Positions 51,482 through 61,221 of a DNA stretch of 64,000 nt are shown piece by piece (the first letter of the stretch is position 1; the number at the start of each line of letters is the position of its first letter). The DNA comes from Pedobacter punctiformis (GTDB taxonomy: Bacteria; Bacteroidota; Bacteroidia; Sphingobacteriales; Sphingobacteriaceae): assembly GCF_027213715.1 (NCBI RefSeq), contig NZ_JAPWGM010000001.1:1116001-1180000 (forward strand). The letters are read 5' to 3'. The notes beneath the pieces were generated by a model. That model saw only the letters and a program-made list of their open reading frames with translations, ran no database searches and was not told the DNA's origin. A program made the translations under genes and the position numbers.

Positions 51482-53992
51482 CTATTTATTATTTAAATCA
51501 ACAGCCGCTTTTTTAAATAAATCTGCCTGTTTTTCTAAATTAGTTTTCGCATCTCCGCTTGCTGATGAAGCTTGTTTTGCTTTCCCTTGTGCAGTTGAAT
51601 CATAAGCTGCTGCAAGTTGTTTGGTTAAACCACCGGATAATTTTAAACGGTCAATCGCATCGCTGATGTTTTTGATCCCTTTTTCTGTAACGGCGGGATT
51701 GTTATTTCTGGTCAGGTACTGATAATATGCACCAACTACAGCATAAACTTTATTTCTGTCGCCGTTCGCCATAACATTTTCAAAAAATGGCTGGTGTGCA
51801 TCCGCAGGATCGCCAACATATAAAGCAGCAATAGAGGGAGCAATATGATCTTTCGTATCCTGATCCAGCTGAGCCAAAGCCGCAATGCTTTCTTCAGGAG
51901 CCAGTTTAGCTAAACCACCAATAGAAGCCGCAATTACTTTGTAAGATCTATCTTTCAGGCCGTCACTTAATAACGCTTTATAAGCTACATCACCTGTGGT
52001 AGCCAGTTTTGAAATAGCGGCCGATCTTACATCTGTATTTTTATCTGTTTTAGCCAGTTGAAGCAGAATTGGAAGCGCAACATTTTTGCTCTGCTCATCA
52101 GTTAACTTAAGGCCACGAATGCTCAGTACGCGTAAATCAGCCGACTGATCCTTTAAGCCACTAACCAATAAATCCTGTGCTTTTGCATCTTTACTTTTTG
52201 CAGCAAAACTTAAAGCATTAATTCTGTTTGCATAGCTAGCCGCATTTTTATACTGGAAATAATAGTTTTCAGGCGTTTTATTGTCCTGAATTTCACCTAC
52301 TAAAATTTTATCCACATCCAAATCAATCAGATCAGGTTTACTGCTTACCTCAAAACTGAAACTTTGGTCACGGCTGTCGATTAAAATATCTTTGCTGATT
52401 TTTTTACCACCAGCATAAATATCAACTTTCAAAGGCAGCGTAAAAGTCTGGACAGCATTCTCCTGAATTTGTTTAATTTTTATGATGGCTTTGCCATTGT
52501 CATAGCTATAATCAACACTTAAAATCGGGTGACCTCCATTATAATACCATTGATTAAAATATGGGCTCCAATCTTTTCCCGTAACCTCTTCCATTGCCAA
52601 GCGCAATTGGTGGGTTTCTCCGTTTTTAAAAGCATTTGTGGTTAAATAACGATTTAAAGATTTGAAAAAAGCGTCATCACCCATTTGGTTTTTAAGTGCA
52701 TATAAAATGATCGATCCTTTTGAATAGCTGATGTTATCAAACATGTCTTCCTTATCATTGTAATGGAAACGGGCCAATACCGGGCTTTCGCCATCTTTTG
52801 TTGAGCCTAAATAAGTTTGTAGTTTTTCATAACGGGATTTATCTTCTGCATCCTTTCCGCCGTCATGGCCACGCCAGATAACTTCCCCAAAAGTTGCAAA
52901 AGATTCGTTCATGGTTAAGTTAGACCACGATTCGGCAGTTACGTAATCACCAAACCACTGGTGAAAAAGTTCGTGGGCAATGGTACCCTCTTCATTTCCA
53001 TCCAGCAACTCACGGTCCGTTTTTTGAACATGCTCTCCATGTAAGGTTGCGGTGGTGTTTTCCATAGCACCAGAAACATAATCACGACCCACAATTTGCG
53101 AATATTTATTCCATGGGTAATCCACACCTAAGGTTGTGCTGTAAAACTGGATCATATCTGGTGTTTTGCCAAAAATCTGCTTGGCATAAGGCGCATACTT
53201 CGGCTCAAGGTAGTAACTCACTTCTTTTCCTTTCCAGGTATCCTTCGTTATTTTGAAATCGCCTACAGCCATCATAAATAAATACGGAGAGTGGGGCAAA
53301 TCCATTTTCCAGGTATCGGTACGCGTTCCGTTTGCATTGGCTTTTTGAGTAACCAGCTTACCATTAGAAAGCGTTACATATTTCGATTGAACAGTCATCG
53401 AAATTTCTGCCGTTGTTTTCTGATCTGGTTTATCTATCGTTGGAAACCAGGCCGATGAAGATTCTGTTTCACCCTGTGTCCATATTTGGGTAGGTTTGTT
53501 TTTATCGCTGCCATCCGGATTGATAAAATATAGTCCTTTTGCATCTGTAATTGCAGCGCTGCCTTTTACTTTAAGTTCATCGGGTTTGGCGGTATAGGCA
53601 ATATAAACGGTATATTTTTCGGTGTTGCTGTACTTTTTATTTAAGGTAATGTATAATTTATTGTCGTTGTACGAATATTTTAAAGGCGTATTGCCTTTTA
53701 AACCGACCAAGGCAACTTCTTTAATATCCATGCCTTGTGCATCAAGGGTTAAAGAATCTGTTGCATAAAAATGGGGCTTTAACGTTAGCCATTCTTTACC
53801 ATATAAATATCGCTTTGCGTAATCAAAAGATACATCCAGTTTAGTGTGTACAAGATCATTTACTTTGGTGGCGGTAACACGATAAATTTTTAAATTGTTG
53901 TCTTTCGAACCGGGTTGCGTTTGGGCCTGGAGTTCTGTAGCATAAGATAAGCCAGCTGCAATTAACCCATAGAGCACGAAATGCTTTTTCAT
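51482..53992 (-). CDS. M1 family zinc aminopeptidase
   Basis: The 836-aa exported protein (signal peptide about 1-23, ATELQAQ) removes N-terminal residues from peptides. It has the M1 beta domain, the GAMEN substrate motif in GAMENTTATLHGE, the zinc site HELFHQW with downstream Glu in NESFATF, and a C-terminal HEAT/ARM-like helical region (about 600-800; LRVLSIRGLKL, TDVRSAAISKLATTGD). All ligands are intact. It is convergent with the SusCD locus but carries its own leftward transcript. Confidence 0.95.
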   Translation of the reverse strand: MKKHFVLYGLIAAGLSYATELQAQTQPGSKDNNLKIYRVTATKVNDLVHTKLDVSFDYAKRYLYGKEWLTLKPHFYATDSLTLDAQGMDIKEVALVGLKGNTPLKYSYNDNKLYITLNKKYSNTEKYTVYIAYTAKPDELKVKGSAAITDAKGLYFINPDGSDKNKPTQIWTQGETESSSAWFPTIDKPDQKTTAEISMTVQSKYVTLSNGKLVTQKANANGTRTDTWKMDLPHSPYLFMMAVGDFKITKDTWKGKEVSYYLEPKYAPYAKQIFGKTPDMIQFYSTTLGVDYPWNKYSQIVGRDYVSGAMENTTATLHGEHVQKTDRELLDGNEEGTIAHELFHQWFGDYVTAESWSNLTMNESFATFGEVIWRGHDGGKDAEDKSRYEKLQTYLGSTKDGESPVLARFHYNDKEDMFDNISYSKGSIILYALKNQMGDDAFFKSLNRYLTTNAFKNGETHQLRLAMEEVTGKDWSPYFNQWYYNGGHPILSVDYSYDNGKAIIKIKQIQENAVQTFTLPLKVDIYAGGKKISKDILIDSRDQSFSFEVSSKPDLIDLDVDKILVGEIQDNKTPENYYFQYKNAASYANRINALSFAAKSKDAKAQDLLVSGLKDQSADLRVLSIRGLKLTDEQSKNVALPILLQLAKTDKNTDVRSAAISKLATTGDVAYKALLSDGLKDRSYKVIAASIGGLAKLAPEESIAALAQLDQDTKDHIAPSIAALYVGDPADAHQPFFENVMANGDRNKVYAVVGAYYQYLTRNNNPAVTEKGIKNISDAIDRLKLSGGLTKQLAAAYDSTAQGKAKQASSASGDAKTNLEKQADLFKKAAVDLNNK

Positions 53993-54128
53993 ATTTTATT
54001 CTTTATTTTAAATGGTTATTGGATAAGGATAAGAAAACCAAAGTTACAATTTATGGGAAACTAAAAATTTATTATGAAGCAGTTCTGTTAATTTTTTGTT
54101 TTTTTGTATAAACCACATATTTAAAATT

Positions 54129-55670
54129 ATGCAAGCAGATATTAAATCGATATTAAGCAAATTAGGTATCCACGCCGGGAATGCTGCTTTTAGTACGGGC
54201 AGCCATTGGGGTGGCGAATCGAATGCAAAATCTTTAGAAAGTTTTTCACCCGTTGACGGAAAAATAATTGCCACTGCAAAAATGGCCACACCTGCAGATT
54301 ATGAAACGATTATTGCTAAAGCGCAGGAAGCATTTGTGTATTGGCGTACCATTCCAGCTCCGAAAAGAGGGGAAATTGTACGACAATTTGGCGATGCGCT
54401 TCGTGCAAATAAAGAAGCATTAGGTAGCCTGGTTTCGTATGAAATGGGTAAAAGTTTGCAGGAAGGATTTGGTGAAGTACAGGAAATGATTGATATCTGT
54501 GATTTTGCAGTGGGTTTATCCCGTCAGCTTTATGGTTTAACCATGCATAGCGAGCGCCCGAGCCATCGCATGTATGAGCAATGGCATCCACTGGGTATTG
54601 TGGGGATTATTTCTGCCTTTAATTTTCCGGTTGCCGTTTGGAGCTGGAATGCCGCACTGGCCTTGGTTTGCGGAAATGTTTGCATCTGGAAACCATCAGA
54701 AAAAACACCACTAACCGGGATCGCCTGTCAGCATATTATTACCAAAGTTTTTGAAGCCAATAACATTCCCGAAGGCGTATCCAGCTTAATTATTGGCGAT
54801 CGTGAAGTTGGCGAACTGATGACCAATGATGGTCGTGTACCTTTAATTTCCGCTACAGGATCTACGCGAATGGGCAAGGCGGTTGCAGCTGCGGTTGGGG
54901 CGCGCCTGGGTAAAAGTTTATTAGAGCTTGGCGGCAATAATGCCATTATTATTTCTGAGCATGCTGATTTGGATATGAGCTTAATCGGTGCCGTTTTTGG
55001 GGCTGTGGGTACGGCAGGTCAACGTTGTACATCAACCCGAAGATTAATTATTCATGAAAGTGTATATGATGCTTTTAAAGAAAAACTGGTTAAGGCTTAT
55101 GGTCAGATTAGAATTGGAGATCCGTTGGATCAAAGCAACCATGTAGGACCATTGATCGATACCGATGCTGTTGCAGCCTATCTGGATTCTATTGAAAAAT
55201 GTAAAGCTGAAGGTGGAAATTTTGTGGTAGAAGGCGGCGTTTTAGAAGGTGCAGCTTACAGCAGCGGATGTTATGTAAAACCCTGTATTGCTGAAGTTAA
55301 AAATGAATATAAAATTGTTCAGCATGAAACTTTTGCCCCGATTTTATACCTCATTAAATATAAAACACTTGATGAAGCCATTGCTTTGCAAAATGGGGTG
55401 CCACAAGGATTATCATCTGCAATAATGACGCTGAACTTAAGAGAAGCAGAGCAGTTTTTATCTGCACAAGGTTCTGATTGTGGTATTGCCAATGTAAATA
55501 TTGGTACATCCGGTGCAGAAATTGGTGGTGCATTTGGTGGCGAAAAAGAAACCGGTGGTGGCAGAGAGAGTGGATCTGACGCATGGAGAGCTTACATGCG
55601 CCGACAAACAAATACCATAAACTATTCTAATACATTGCCTTTGGCTCAAGGTATAAAGTTTGATTTGTAA
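54129..55670 (+). CDS. Aldehyde dehydrogenase, ALDH7 (aminoadipate-semialdehyde) type
   Basis: The NAD-dependent enzyme oxidises aldehydes to acids. ALDH7/AmaB members act on alpha-aminoadipate semialdehyde (piperideine-6-carboxylate) in lysine catabolism. From ATG 54129 the 513-aa protein has GIVGIISAFNFPVAVWSWN, catalytic Glu in LLELGGNNA, catalytic Cys in GTAGQRCTSTRR, and FGGEKETGGGRESGSD near the C-terminus, typical of antiquitin-like enzymes. The ATG upstream at 54096 adds 11 atypical residues. No lysine aminotransferase is nearby, so the pathway is inferred from family only. Confidence 0.92.
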   Translation: MQADIKSILSKLGIHAGNAAFSTGSHWGGESNAKSLESFSPVDGKIIATAKMATPADYETIIAKAQEAFVYWRTIPAPKRGEIVRQFGDALRANKEALGSLVSYEMGKSLQEGFGEVQEMIDICDFAVGLSRQLYGLTMHSERPSHRMYEQWHPLGIVGIISAFNFPVAVWSWNAALALVCGNVCIWKPSEKTPLTGIACQHIITKVFEANNIPEGVSSLIIGDREVGELMTNDGRVPLISATGSTRMGKAVAAAVGARLGKSLLELGGNNAIIISEHADLDMSLIGAVFGAVGTAGQRCTSTRRLIIHESVYDAFKEKLVKAYGQIRIGDPLDQSNHVGPLIDTDAVAAYLDSIEKCKAEGGNFVVEGGVLEGAAYSSGCYVKPCIAEVKNEYKIVQHETFAPILYLIKYKTLDEAIALQNGVPQGLSSAIMTLNLREAEQFLSAQGSDCGIANVNIGTSGAEIGGAFGGEKETGGGRESGSDAWRAYMRRQTNTINYSNTLPLAQGIKFDL

Positions 55671-55691
55671 TACGATTAGCATAAATCCCAT

Positions 55692-55727
55692 AAAAAAGGC
55701 CCGGTTACCAATGGAACCGGGCCTTTT
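55692..55727. terminator. Bidirectional terminator
   Basis: A 13-bp stem (55694-55706 with 55715-55727) with an 8-nt loop and A/T runs lies between the convergent aldehyde dehydrogenase and TonB receptor genes. Confidence 0.93.
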
Positions 55728-55742
55728 GGTTGAGGTGATCTG

Positions 55743-58187
55743 TTAATTTTTTATCCTGCCCTGCTCAGATTCTAATCCGGTACTTCTTCTTCTGGCTGGT
55801 TTAATTTCATTTTGTCCAAAGCGATAAGTAAAGCTTATTCTTGCAACACGGCTATCGTAATCCTGGCGAATGGTATATTCAAGACCTGTTAAAGTGCTGT
55901 TTGCCCGCATTTTTTGTGTTTTAAATACATCACTTAAAGAGAATTTCAAATTCATTTTTTTCTCCATAAACGATTTGCTTAAACCCATATCCACCCCATA
56001 ACGCTCTTTAATGGCAATGGTACCGCCATCAATCGGAGATTCATAGTTTCCGCTTAACTCACCTGTAAAACCTTTTGCAATGGTAAAAGTATGCTGTGTT
56101 TTAAACTGGAATGAAGTTTTATTGGTGCTTAGTGCTCTGCCTGCCAGATTTGGTGAATCATATTTCAGGTTAAAAATATTAAGATTGTTATTGGTTTCCC
56201 ACCATTTAAATATTTTTACCGGCGCATTAATGTTTAAACCCCATACTTCTTGCTTAGCAAGATTTTCATTGGTTTGAAACAAAGCTTTTCCATCAGGAAG
56301 CAATACCTGACTAATCAGATCACTTGTTCTGCTATAACTTAAAGCGGCAATATACTTTTTCATAAAGGTGTAGTTTAACTCAAAGTTATGGGTGTATTGA
56401 GGGTTAAGAAATGGATTACCTTTCTGGTAAGTATATTGATCCAGAAAATAGATGAACGGATTTAAGTCATCATAACTTGGTCTGTCTATCCTGCGACTGT
56501 ATGAAATCCCCAAATCATTATTTTTTGATAAAGCCTGGTTAATAAATACACTTGGAAAGAAATCAAGATAATCTCTTTTTACAATTTTATTCTCGGTAAT
56601 AGAATTTCCTTTTGAGTTGGTTTGCTCTGCCCTTAAACCCAGCTGAATACTGGTTGATTTAAACTGTTTATTTAAATTTGCATAGGCAGCGTTTACATTT
56701 TCATCATAAATAAACTGATTGCTTTTGTGTACATCGTTCTGCCAGATATTATTTACAAACTGTTCTGCTGCAAAATTATTGTCTGTAGTAACCCAGCTGC
56801 TTTTTATACCGGTTTCAAATTTTACGGTCTTACTAATTGGCAGTGTGTAATCTATCTTAAATGCTTTAATTTTAATATTGGTAGGTGTGGCATTACGGGT
56901 TAAAACGGTTGGCCTTATCGGTGTGCCATTTGCAAAAAAGTAATCATTAATATAATCAATGTTACTATTGCCTTTATAACTGGAATAGTCACCATCAAAG
57001 GTTATTTCCTGTCCTGCGGTATCTAAAACCGACTTATAATTAATATTGTAAGCAATGTTTTTATAACTGTTTTTTGTGAAACTGTTGGAAATAGTAAATG
57101 AATCCAGCTTAGAAAAAGAAGGGCCAATTAAGGTTTTGTTATTTTCATCCTGGTTGCTTGTATTAGAATAACCGTTTACAAGGAAGCCAAGTGTATTGTT
57201 TTTATTTAGAAATATATCCAATCCAACTTTATATCCGTTGCTGTTGTTGTGACGGATATTGCCTCCACCCTGAGAGAAGTAAGTATCAGGGTTCCCGTTT
57301 ACTCCATTAGAAATACGGTCTATATAAATGTTGCGGCTATTTTTATTGTAGAAATAATTGTAATTGCCATAAAGATTGAATTTTTTATCGCGGTGGTTTA
57401 AATCAATTCCGGCATTCCCTCTAAAATTTTTACCCTGACCAGCACCTAAATTAAGACTGCCGTTTGTACCAGCACTTTTACTTTTTTTAGTTTTAATGTT
57501 GATGATTCCAGAGTTACCGGCAGCATCATATTTCGACGAAGGGTTGGTAATCAGTTCAATGCTTTCTATTTGGGAACTTTGCATATTGCGAAGCAAATTT
57601 GCTACATCAGCACTGCTCATATAGGTTTGTTTACCATCCAGCATAATTAAAACCCCTTGTTTTCCCTGCATAGAAATGTTGTCATTTTGATCTACACTTA
57701 CACCTGGCGCTTTTTGTAAAAGTTCTAAAGCAGTAGATCCTGTTGCAATGCTGCTATTTTCAACATTCATAACCAGTTTATCGCTTTTACGCTCAATTAA
57801 AGGTTTGGTAAACGCAACAGTAACCTCTTTTAAGTTTTGTGAAGCAGAACTTAACTGAGCTGACCCAAAATCTATTTTCTGATCGGCATTTTCCAGTTTA
57901 AAGGTTTTACTTCTTAAGGTTTTATAACCCATCATACTGGCTTTATAAAAATAATCGCCTTTGGCTGAAACTAAGAAGTTGAAATTTCCAGCCTGATCTG
58001 TAAAAGCGGTTTTAACAACACTTGAATCTGTTGCTTTAAAAAGAACAACCGTAACATAATCTGCAGGTTTTTTGTTTTCATCTAAAATAACGCCGCTAAT
58101 ATTGGGCTTGCTACTGGTTTGAGCATAAAGGCTGTTCGCTGTAAAAACGGAGATGGCGGTTAGTAATAGTTTGTAAAATGTATTCAC
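55743..58187 (-). CDS. TonB-dependent receptor, outer-membrane beta-barrel family
   Basis: The 814-aa protein has a signal peptide (ANSLYAQ), a carboxypeptidase-like domain (about 30-110; ISGVILDENKKPADYV), a plug-like domain with LELLQKAPGVSV, QGKQGVLIMLDGKQ and SIELITNPSSKYDAAGNSG, and a C-terminal OMP_b-brl_3-type barrel (RIDRPSYDDLNPF, RISFTYRFG). Unlike SusC it has no SusD partner. It likely imports an unidentified ligand or works in peptide or metal uptake. A gap of 258 nt lies upstream with no clear promoter. Confidence 0.92.
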   Translation of the reverse strand: MNTFYKLLLTAISVFTANSLYAQTSSKPNISGVILDENKKPADYVTVVLFKATDSSVVKTAFTDQAGNFNFLVSAKGDYFYKASMMGYKTLRSKTFKLENADQKIDFGSAQLSSASQNLKEVTVAFTKPLIERKSDKLVMNVENSSIATGSTALELLQKAPGVSVDQNDNISMQGKQGVLIMLDGKQTYMSSADVANLLRNMQSSQIESIELITNPSSKYDAAGNSGIINIKTKKSKSAGTNGSLNLGAGQGKNFRGNAGIDLNHRDKKFNLYGNYNYFYNKNSRNIYIDRISNGVNGNPDTYFSQGGGNIRHNNSNGYKVGLDIFLNKNNTLGFLVNGYSNTSNQDENNKTLIGPSFSKLDSFTISNSFTKNSYKNIAYNINYKSVLDTAGQEITFDGDYSSYKGNSNIDYINDYFFANGTPIRPTVLTRNATPTNIKIKAFKIDYTLPISKTVKFETGIKSSWVTTDNNFAAEQFVNNIWQNDVHKSNQFIYDENVNAAYANLNKQFKSTSIQLGLRAEQTNSKGNSITENKIVKRDYLDFFPSVFINQALSKNNDLGISYSRRIDRPSYDDLNPFIYFLDQYTYQKGNPFLNPQYTHNFELNYTFMKKYIAALSYSRTSDLISQVLLPDGKALFQTNENLAKQEVWGLNINAPVKIFKWWETNNNLNIFNLKYDSPNLAGRALSTNKTSFQFKTQHTFTIAKGFTGELSGNYESPIDGGTIAIKERYGVDMGLSKSFMEKKMNLKFSLSDVFKTQKMRANSTLTGLEYTIRQDYDSRVARISFTYRFGQNEIKPARRRSTGLESEQGRIKN

Positions 58188-58390
58188 TGGGTTGATTTTT
58201 TTATTTTTAAAAATTTAGCAAAACAGTTTTCAACGCAGCTTTAACTACGCTAACTTAATTGCCGGCTTATTTAAAGTTTATTTGGGAAATGAAAAGCTTT
58301 CCACTGTTTTAGTATTATTAAGACGATGTTTTTTTTAAAAGGTTACAAACTTTTTGCAAAAATGTAGCCGCCCTAATCGTGTTGAAATAA

Positions 58391-58426
58391 AAAACCCGGC
58401 TAACTGTGACAGCTAACCGGGCTTTT
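58391..58426. terminator. Terminator of the M49-like peptidase gene
   Basis: A stem of about 13 positions with two mismatches (58395-58407 with 58410-58422) and a T-run on the minus strand, 20 nt past the peptidase stop. Confidence 0.8.
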
Positions 58427-58445
58427 ACCCTAAATATTTTAGATA

Positions 58446-60125
58446 CTATTTTACGCCAAGTACATCTACGCCCTGTTCAAAAACAACATCTACAGGAATG
58501 CTCTTTTTAGTTAAACGATCTAAGTCCGTTTGCAATTCTGCAGGAACCAGCGCCATTGTTTTTTGAGTTTTTTCTACTGTAGCTTTATCGCCGTTACCTT
58601 GTAAAGTGATGATAAAAGCACTTAAATCGTTCATGGCAGAAGCAAATTTGTCGAAATTTACCTTGTAAGTTCCTTTTGTAGTACGTTCAAATGCCCCTTT
58701 TTCTTTAAAGTAATTAAAGCATTGCATATTGGCTTTACCATGTGCTTCTGATACGCCAAAACGTACAGAACGTAAAATACCTGCCATAAAAGTGGTGTAG
58801 TAATCTTTTATATCGCCCGTTAACTCTCCTTTTTTAAGTAAGCCGGTTACCATATACAAACCTAATATATCGGCTTTGCCTTCTTCCAGCCAGCTGTACT
58901 GTTCTTTCAATGCCTCACGAACAAATCCTTTGCCTGTTATTGTTTTTTTAATACCCAGGCCGTGGGCTACTTCGTGGAACATTACATTTGCAAAAAAGGC
59001 ATCGAATTTAATGTATTGTTGTTGGTCAGCATCAATTAATTCTTTGGCTATGGGTACGAGAATTTTATCAAACTTGGCCTTCATCGCATTTTTAAGCTGA
59101 GAACGGCGTGTTCCTTTTTCCTGTTGAATTTTCTCATCGTTGGGTAAATTCACCGCAATGGTTTTAGATCCGGCATTACAATCTCCGGCATAATAAACAA
59201 CATCATAAGCATTTAATTCAGAATCTGTACCTGGCGTTTCCGCTTTGTATTTTGCTGCAACAGGTAATCCTTTTTGTAAATCGGGAAGCATTTTTACGTA
59301 TTTAGCAAGTCGCTTGCTCCATTCTTTATCTTTTATTAAAACGTAAGCTTCATAACTGGTCCGGGCATTAAAAAGTTTATCCTCATAGTTTTCTATCGGG
59401 CCGATAATAATATCCAAACCATTGGTTTTCATATCCAGCCAGGCATAATCACTAGCCGTAAAATTATCTGTTACCAATGCATCCGCTCTAAGCGTTAAGT
59501 ATTTTTTTAAGCTGGCATCTTCCGTAATTAATGCTGCTTGTTTTAATAAAGAAGAAGCTTTTTGCAATTCTGAGGCAAATAAAATATGGTAAGGAACGGT
59601 ACTTAACTTACCAGTACTATCTTTTCTAACCACTGAATAAGCACCGGATTTATCCGCCAGGTTTGATTTTTCAATCGCTTCCTTACTGATTCCGTAGGGA
59701 TAAAAAGAAGCACCCTCCGGTTTTACGCCAACCCCGGTAACAAAAGGTTTGTCGTTATTTAATCTATCCCACGGGCCATAATTGATGTTTACAAAATCGC
59801 GGGTTTTTTCATCTTTTATGGTTGCAAGTAGGCTGTCGCGTTGCGGATAAGCCTGTTTCCAGTAAAGCTCGTCCATAATTTCAGCAGCCTGAATTAAAAG
59901 CGGTAATATTTTACGGTCGTTAACGCTTAGCAAGTTAATATTGGTTGTTAATTTAACCTTTTCATAAATGGGTAAACGATGCGCAACATAGTCTACAAGA
60001 CTGTCTCTTTGCTCCGTTACATTTTTATTGTCTGTAGATTTTGTGTTGCTGGTGCAGGCCGAAAAAAGGCTTGCTGAAAGGGCTAATGCCGATAGAAATA
60101 TGGTTGGTTTATATAAATTCTTCAT
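58446..60125 (-). CDS. M49-like metallopeptidase lipoprotein (DPP III-type) with HEXXH motif
   Basis: The 559-aa lipoprotein (lipobox LFSAC, Cys24) has an M49-like catalytic region. The zinc helix is MFHEVAHGLG, His384-Glu385-x-x-His388, and the third ligand Glu lies in LEEGKADILGLY (about 414-419). Classical DPP III has a hexapeptide HEXXGH; here it is one residue shorter, as described for the Caldithrix enzyme. DPP III removes dipeptides from short peptides. Related Bacteroidota proteins are sometimes labelled dihydrofolate reductase, and nothing here supports that. Confidence 0.85.
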   Translation of the reverse strand: MKNLYKPTIFLSALALSASLFSACTSNTKSTDNKNVTEQRDSLVDYVAHRLPIYEKVKLTTNINLLSVNDRKILPLLIQAAEIMDELYWKQAYPQRDSLLATIKDEKTRDFVNINYGPWDRLNNDKPFVTGVGVKPEGASFYPYGISKEAIEKSNLADKSGAYSVVRKDSTGKLSTVPYHILFASELQKASSLLKQAALITEDASLKKYLTLRADALVTDNFTASDYAWLDMKTNGLDIIIGPIENYEDKLFNARTSYEAYVLIKDKEWSKRLAKYVKMLPDLQKGLPVAAKYKAETPGTDSELNAYDVVYYAGDCNAGSKTIAVNLPNDEKIQQEKGTRRSQLKNAMKAKFDKILVPIAKELIDADQQQYIKFDAFFANVMFHEVAHGLGIKKTITGKGFVREALKEQYSWLEEGKADILGLYMVTGLLKKGELTGDIKDYYTTFMAGILRSVRFGVSEAHGKANMQCFNYFKEKGAFERTTKGTYKVNFDKFASAMNDLSAFIITLQGNGDKATVEKTQKTMALVPAELQTDLDRLTKKSIPVDVVFEQGVDVLGVK

Positions 60126-60238
60126 TCTTAAATTATATCGGCGCTAAATTAGTAAAATTTGAAAGCTTTGTATAAAGTTTGATGGAAAGGATGAAGTTTA
60201 GCATAACTTTGTAACTTCATTTTTTTAATATTAATATC

Positions 60239-61075
60239 ATGTCATCAATAATTTCTTCAAAATTTCTATCTTATTTTTCTATTGCCGGTATCGCTTTACT
60301 TTCTGCCTGCAGCACAAGTAAATATGCAGCTTCGGAAAAAGTTTATAAAGAAAAAGCGAGAGATTTCTCTAAAGTTATAAGTACAACACCACCAGAAGGT
60401 CAATTATACGATTCTCTAATGGCTTCAAATCAACAGTGGGTTGGTTCCGTTAATTTTGGTATCCGTAAACCCAATTTTGTAATTATTCACCATACCGCCC
60501 AGGATAGTTTAGCCCAAACCATTAAAACTTTTACCCTTACCCGAACAGGTACCAGTGCGCATTATGTAATTAGCCGTGATGGTAAAGTAGTGCATATGGT
60601 TAACGATTATTTGAGGGCAAACCATGCTGGTGTTAGTAAATGGGGAAAGGATACGGATTTAAACTCTTCCTCAATCGGCATTGAAATGGATAATAATGGA
60701 ACAACAGATATATGGACCGATGCACAGATTAACAGCCTGATTAAACTTTTAGGTACACTGAAAAAGAAATACGGTATTCCGACTGCAAACTTTATTGGAC
60801 ATGCCGATATTGCACCAAAACGTAAACCCGATCCAAATAATTTTCCGTGGAAAAAACTGGCTGATAAAGGTTTCGGTTATTGGTATGATGAGGTGCTTAA
60901 AAATCCACCTGCCGATTTCGATACCACCAATGCATTAAAACTTATTGGATATGATACAAGTGATTTAGGTGCGGCTATTACTGCCTTTAAGCGTCACTTT
61001 ATACAAAGCGATTTGACACCAAAGCTTACACCTGTAGATATTTTGGTATTGTATAATGTGTATACAAAGTATTAG
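60239..61075 (+). CDS. N-acetylmuramoyl-L-alanine amidase lipoprotein (Amidase_2)
   Basis: The 278-aa lipoprotein has lipobox IALLSAC (Cys24) and an AmpD-type amidase domain (about 80-215) cleaving the lactyl-peptide bond of peptidoglycan. Zinc His residues are in FVIIHHTAQD, RANHAGVSKW and FIGHADIAPKRKPDP, followed by FPWKKLADKGFGYWY. The mature position suggests periplasmic wall turnover or recycling. The final part has IQSDLTPKLTPVD, typical of AmpD-like tails. Confidence 0.92.
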   Translation: MSSIISSKFLSYFSIAGIALLSACSTSKYAASEKVYKEKARDFSKVISTTPPEGQLYDSLMASNQQWVGSVNFGIRKPNFVIIHHTAQDSLAQTIKTFTLTRTGTSAHYVISRDGKVVHMVNDYLRANHAGVSKWGKDTDLNSSSIGIEMDNNGTTDIWTDAQINSLIKLLGTLKKKYGIPTANFIGHADIAPKRKPDPNNFPWKKLADKGFGYWYDEVLKNPPADFDTTNALKLIGYDTSDLGAAITAFKRHFIQSDLTPKLTPVDILVLYNVYTKY

Positions 61076-61137
61076 CTAATTCAATTTATACGTTCTGCAT
61101 ATATTACTGATAGCTTGTGTAAAAAGAACAAAAAATA

Positions 61138-61195
61138 GCCACGGAATCACGAAATTGATACGGAATATTTTCCGTGGATTCTGTGTTTCCGTGGC
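61138..61195. repeat. Palindromic repeat unit between the amidase gene and glnS
   Basis: Outer arms GCCACGGAA (61138-61146) and TTCCGTGGC (61187-61195) are perfect, with 3 more pairs after one mismatch. Inside, a third copy of the CCGTGG word (61172-61177) and a nested ACGGAA/TTCCGT pair make alternative folds possible. This CCGTG-rich composition is unlike the surroundings, so a dispersed repeat is likely. It may also serve as the glnS 3' boundary. Confidence 0.6.
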
Positions 61196-61221
61196 GTATG
61201 CCTTAAAGAAATTTTATTCCT

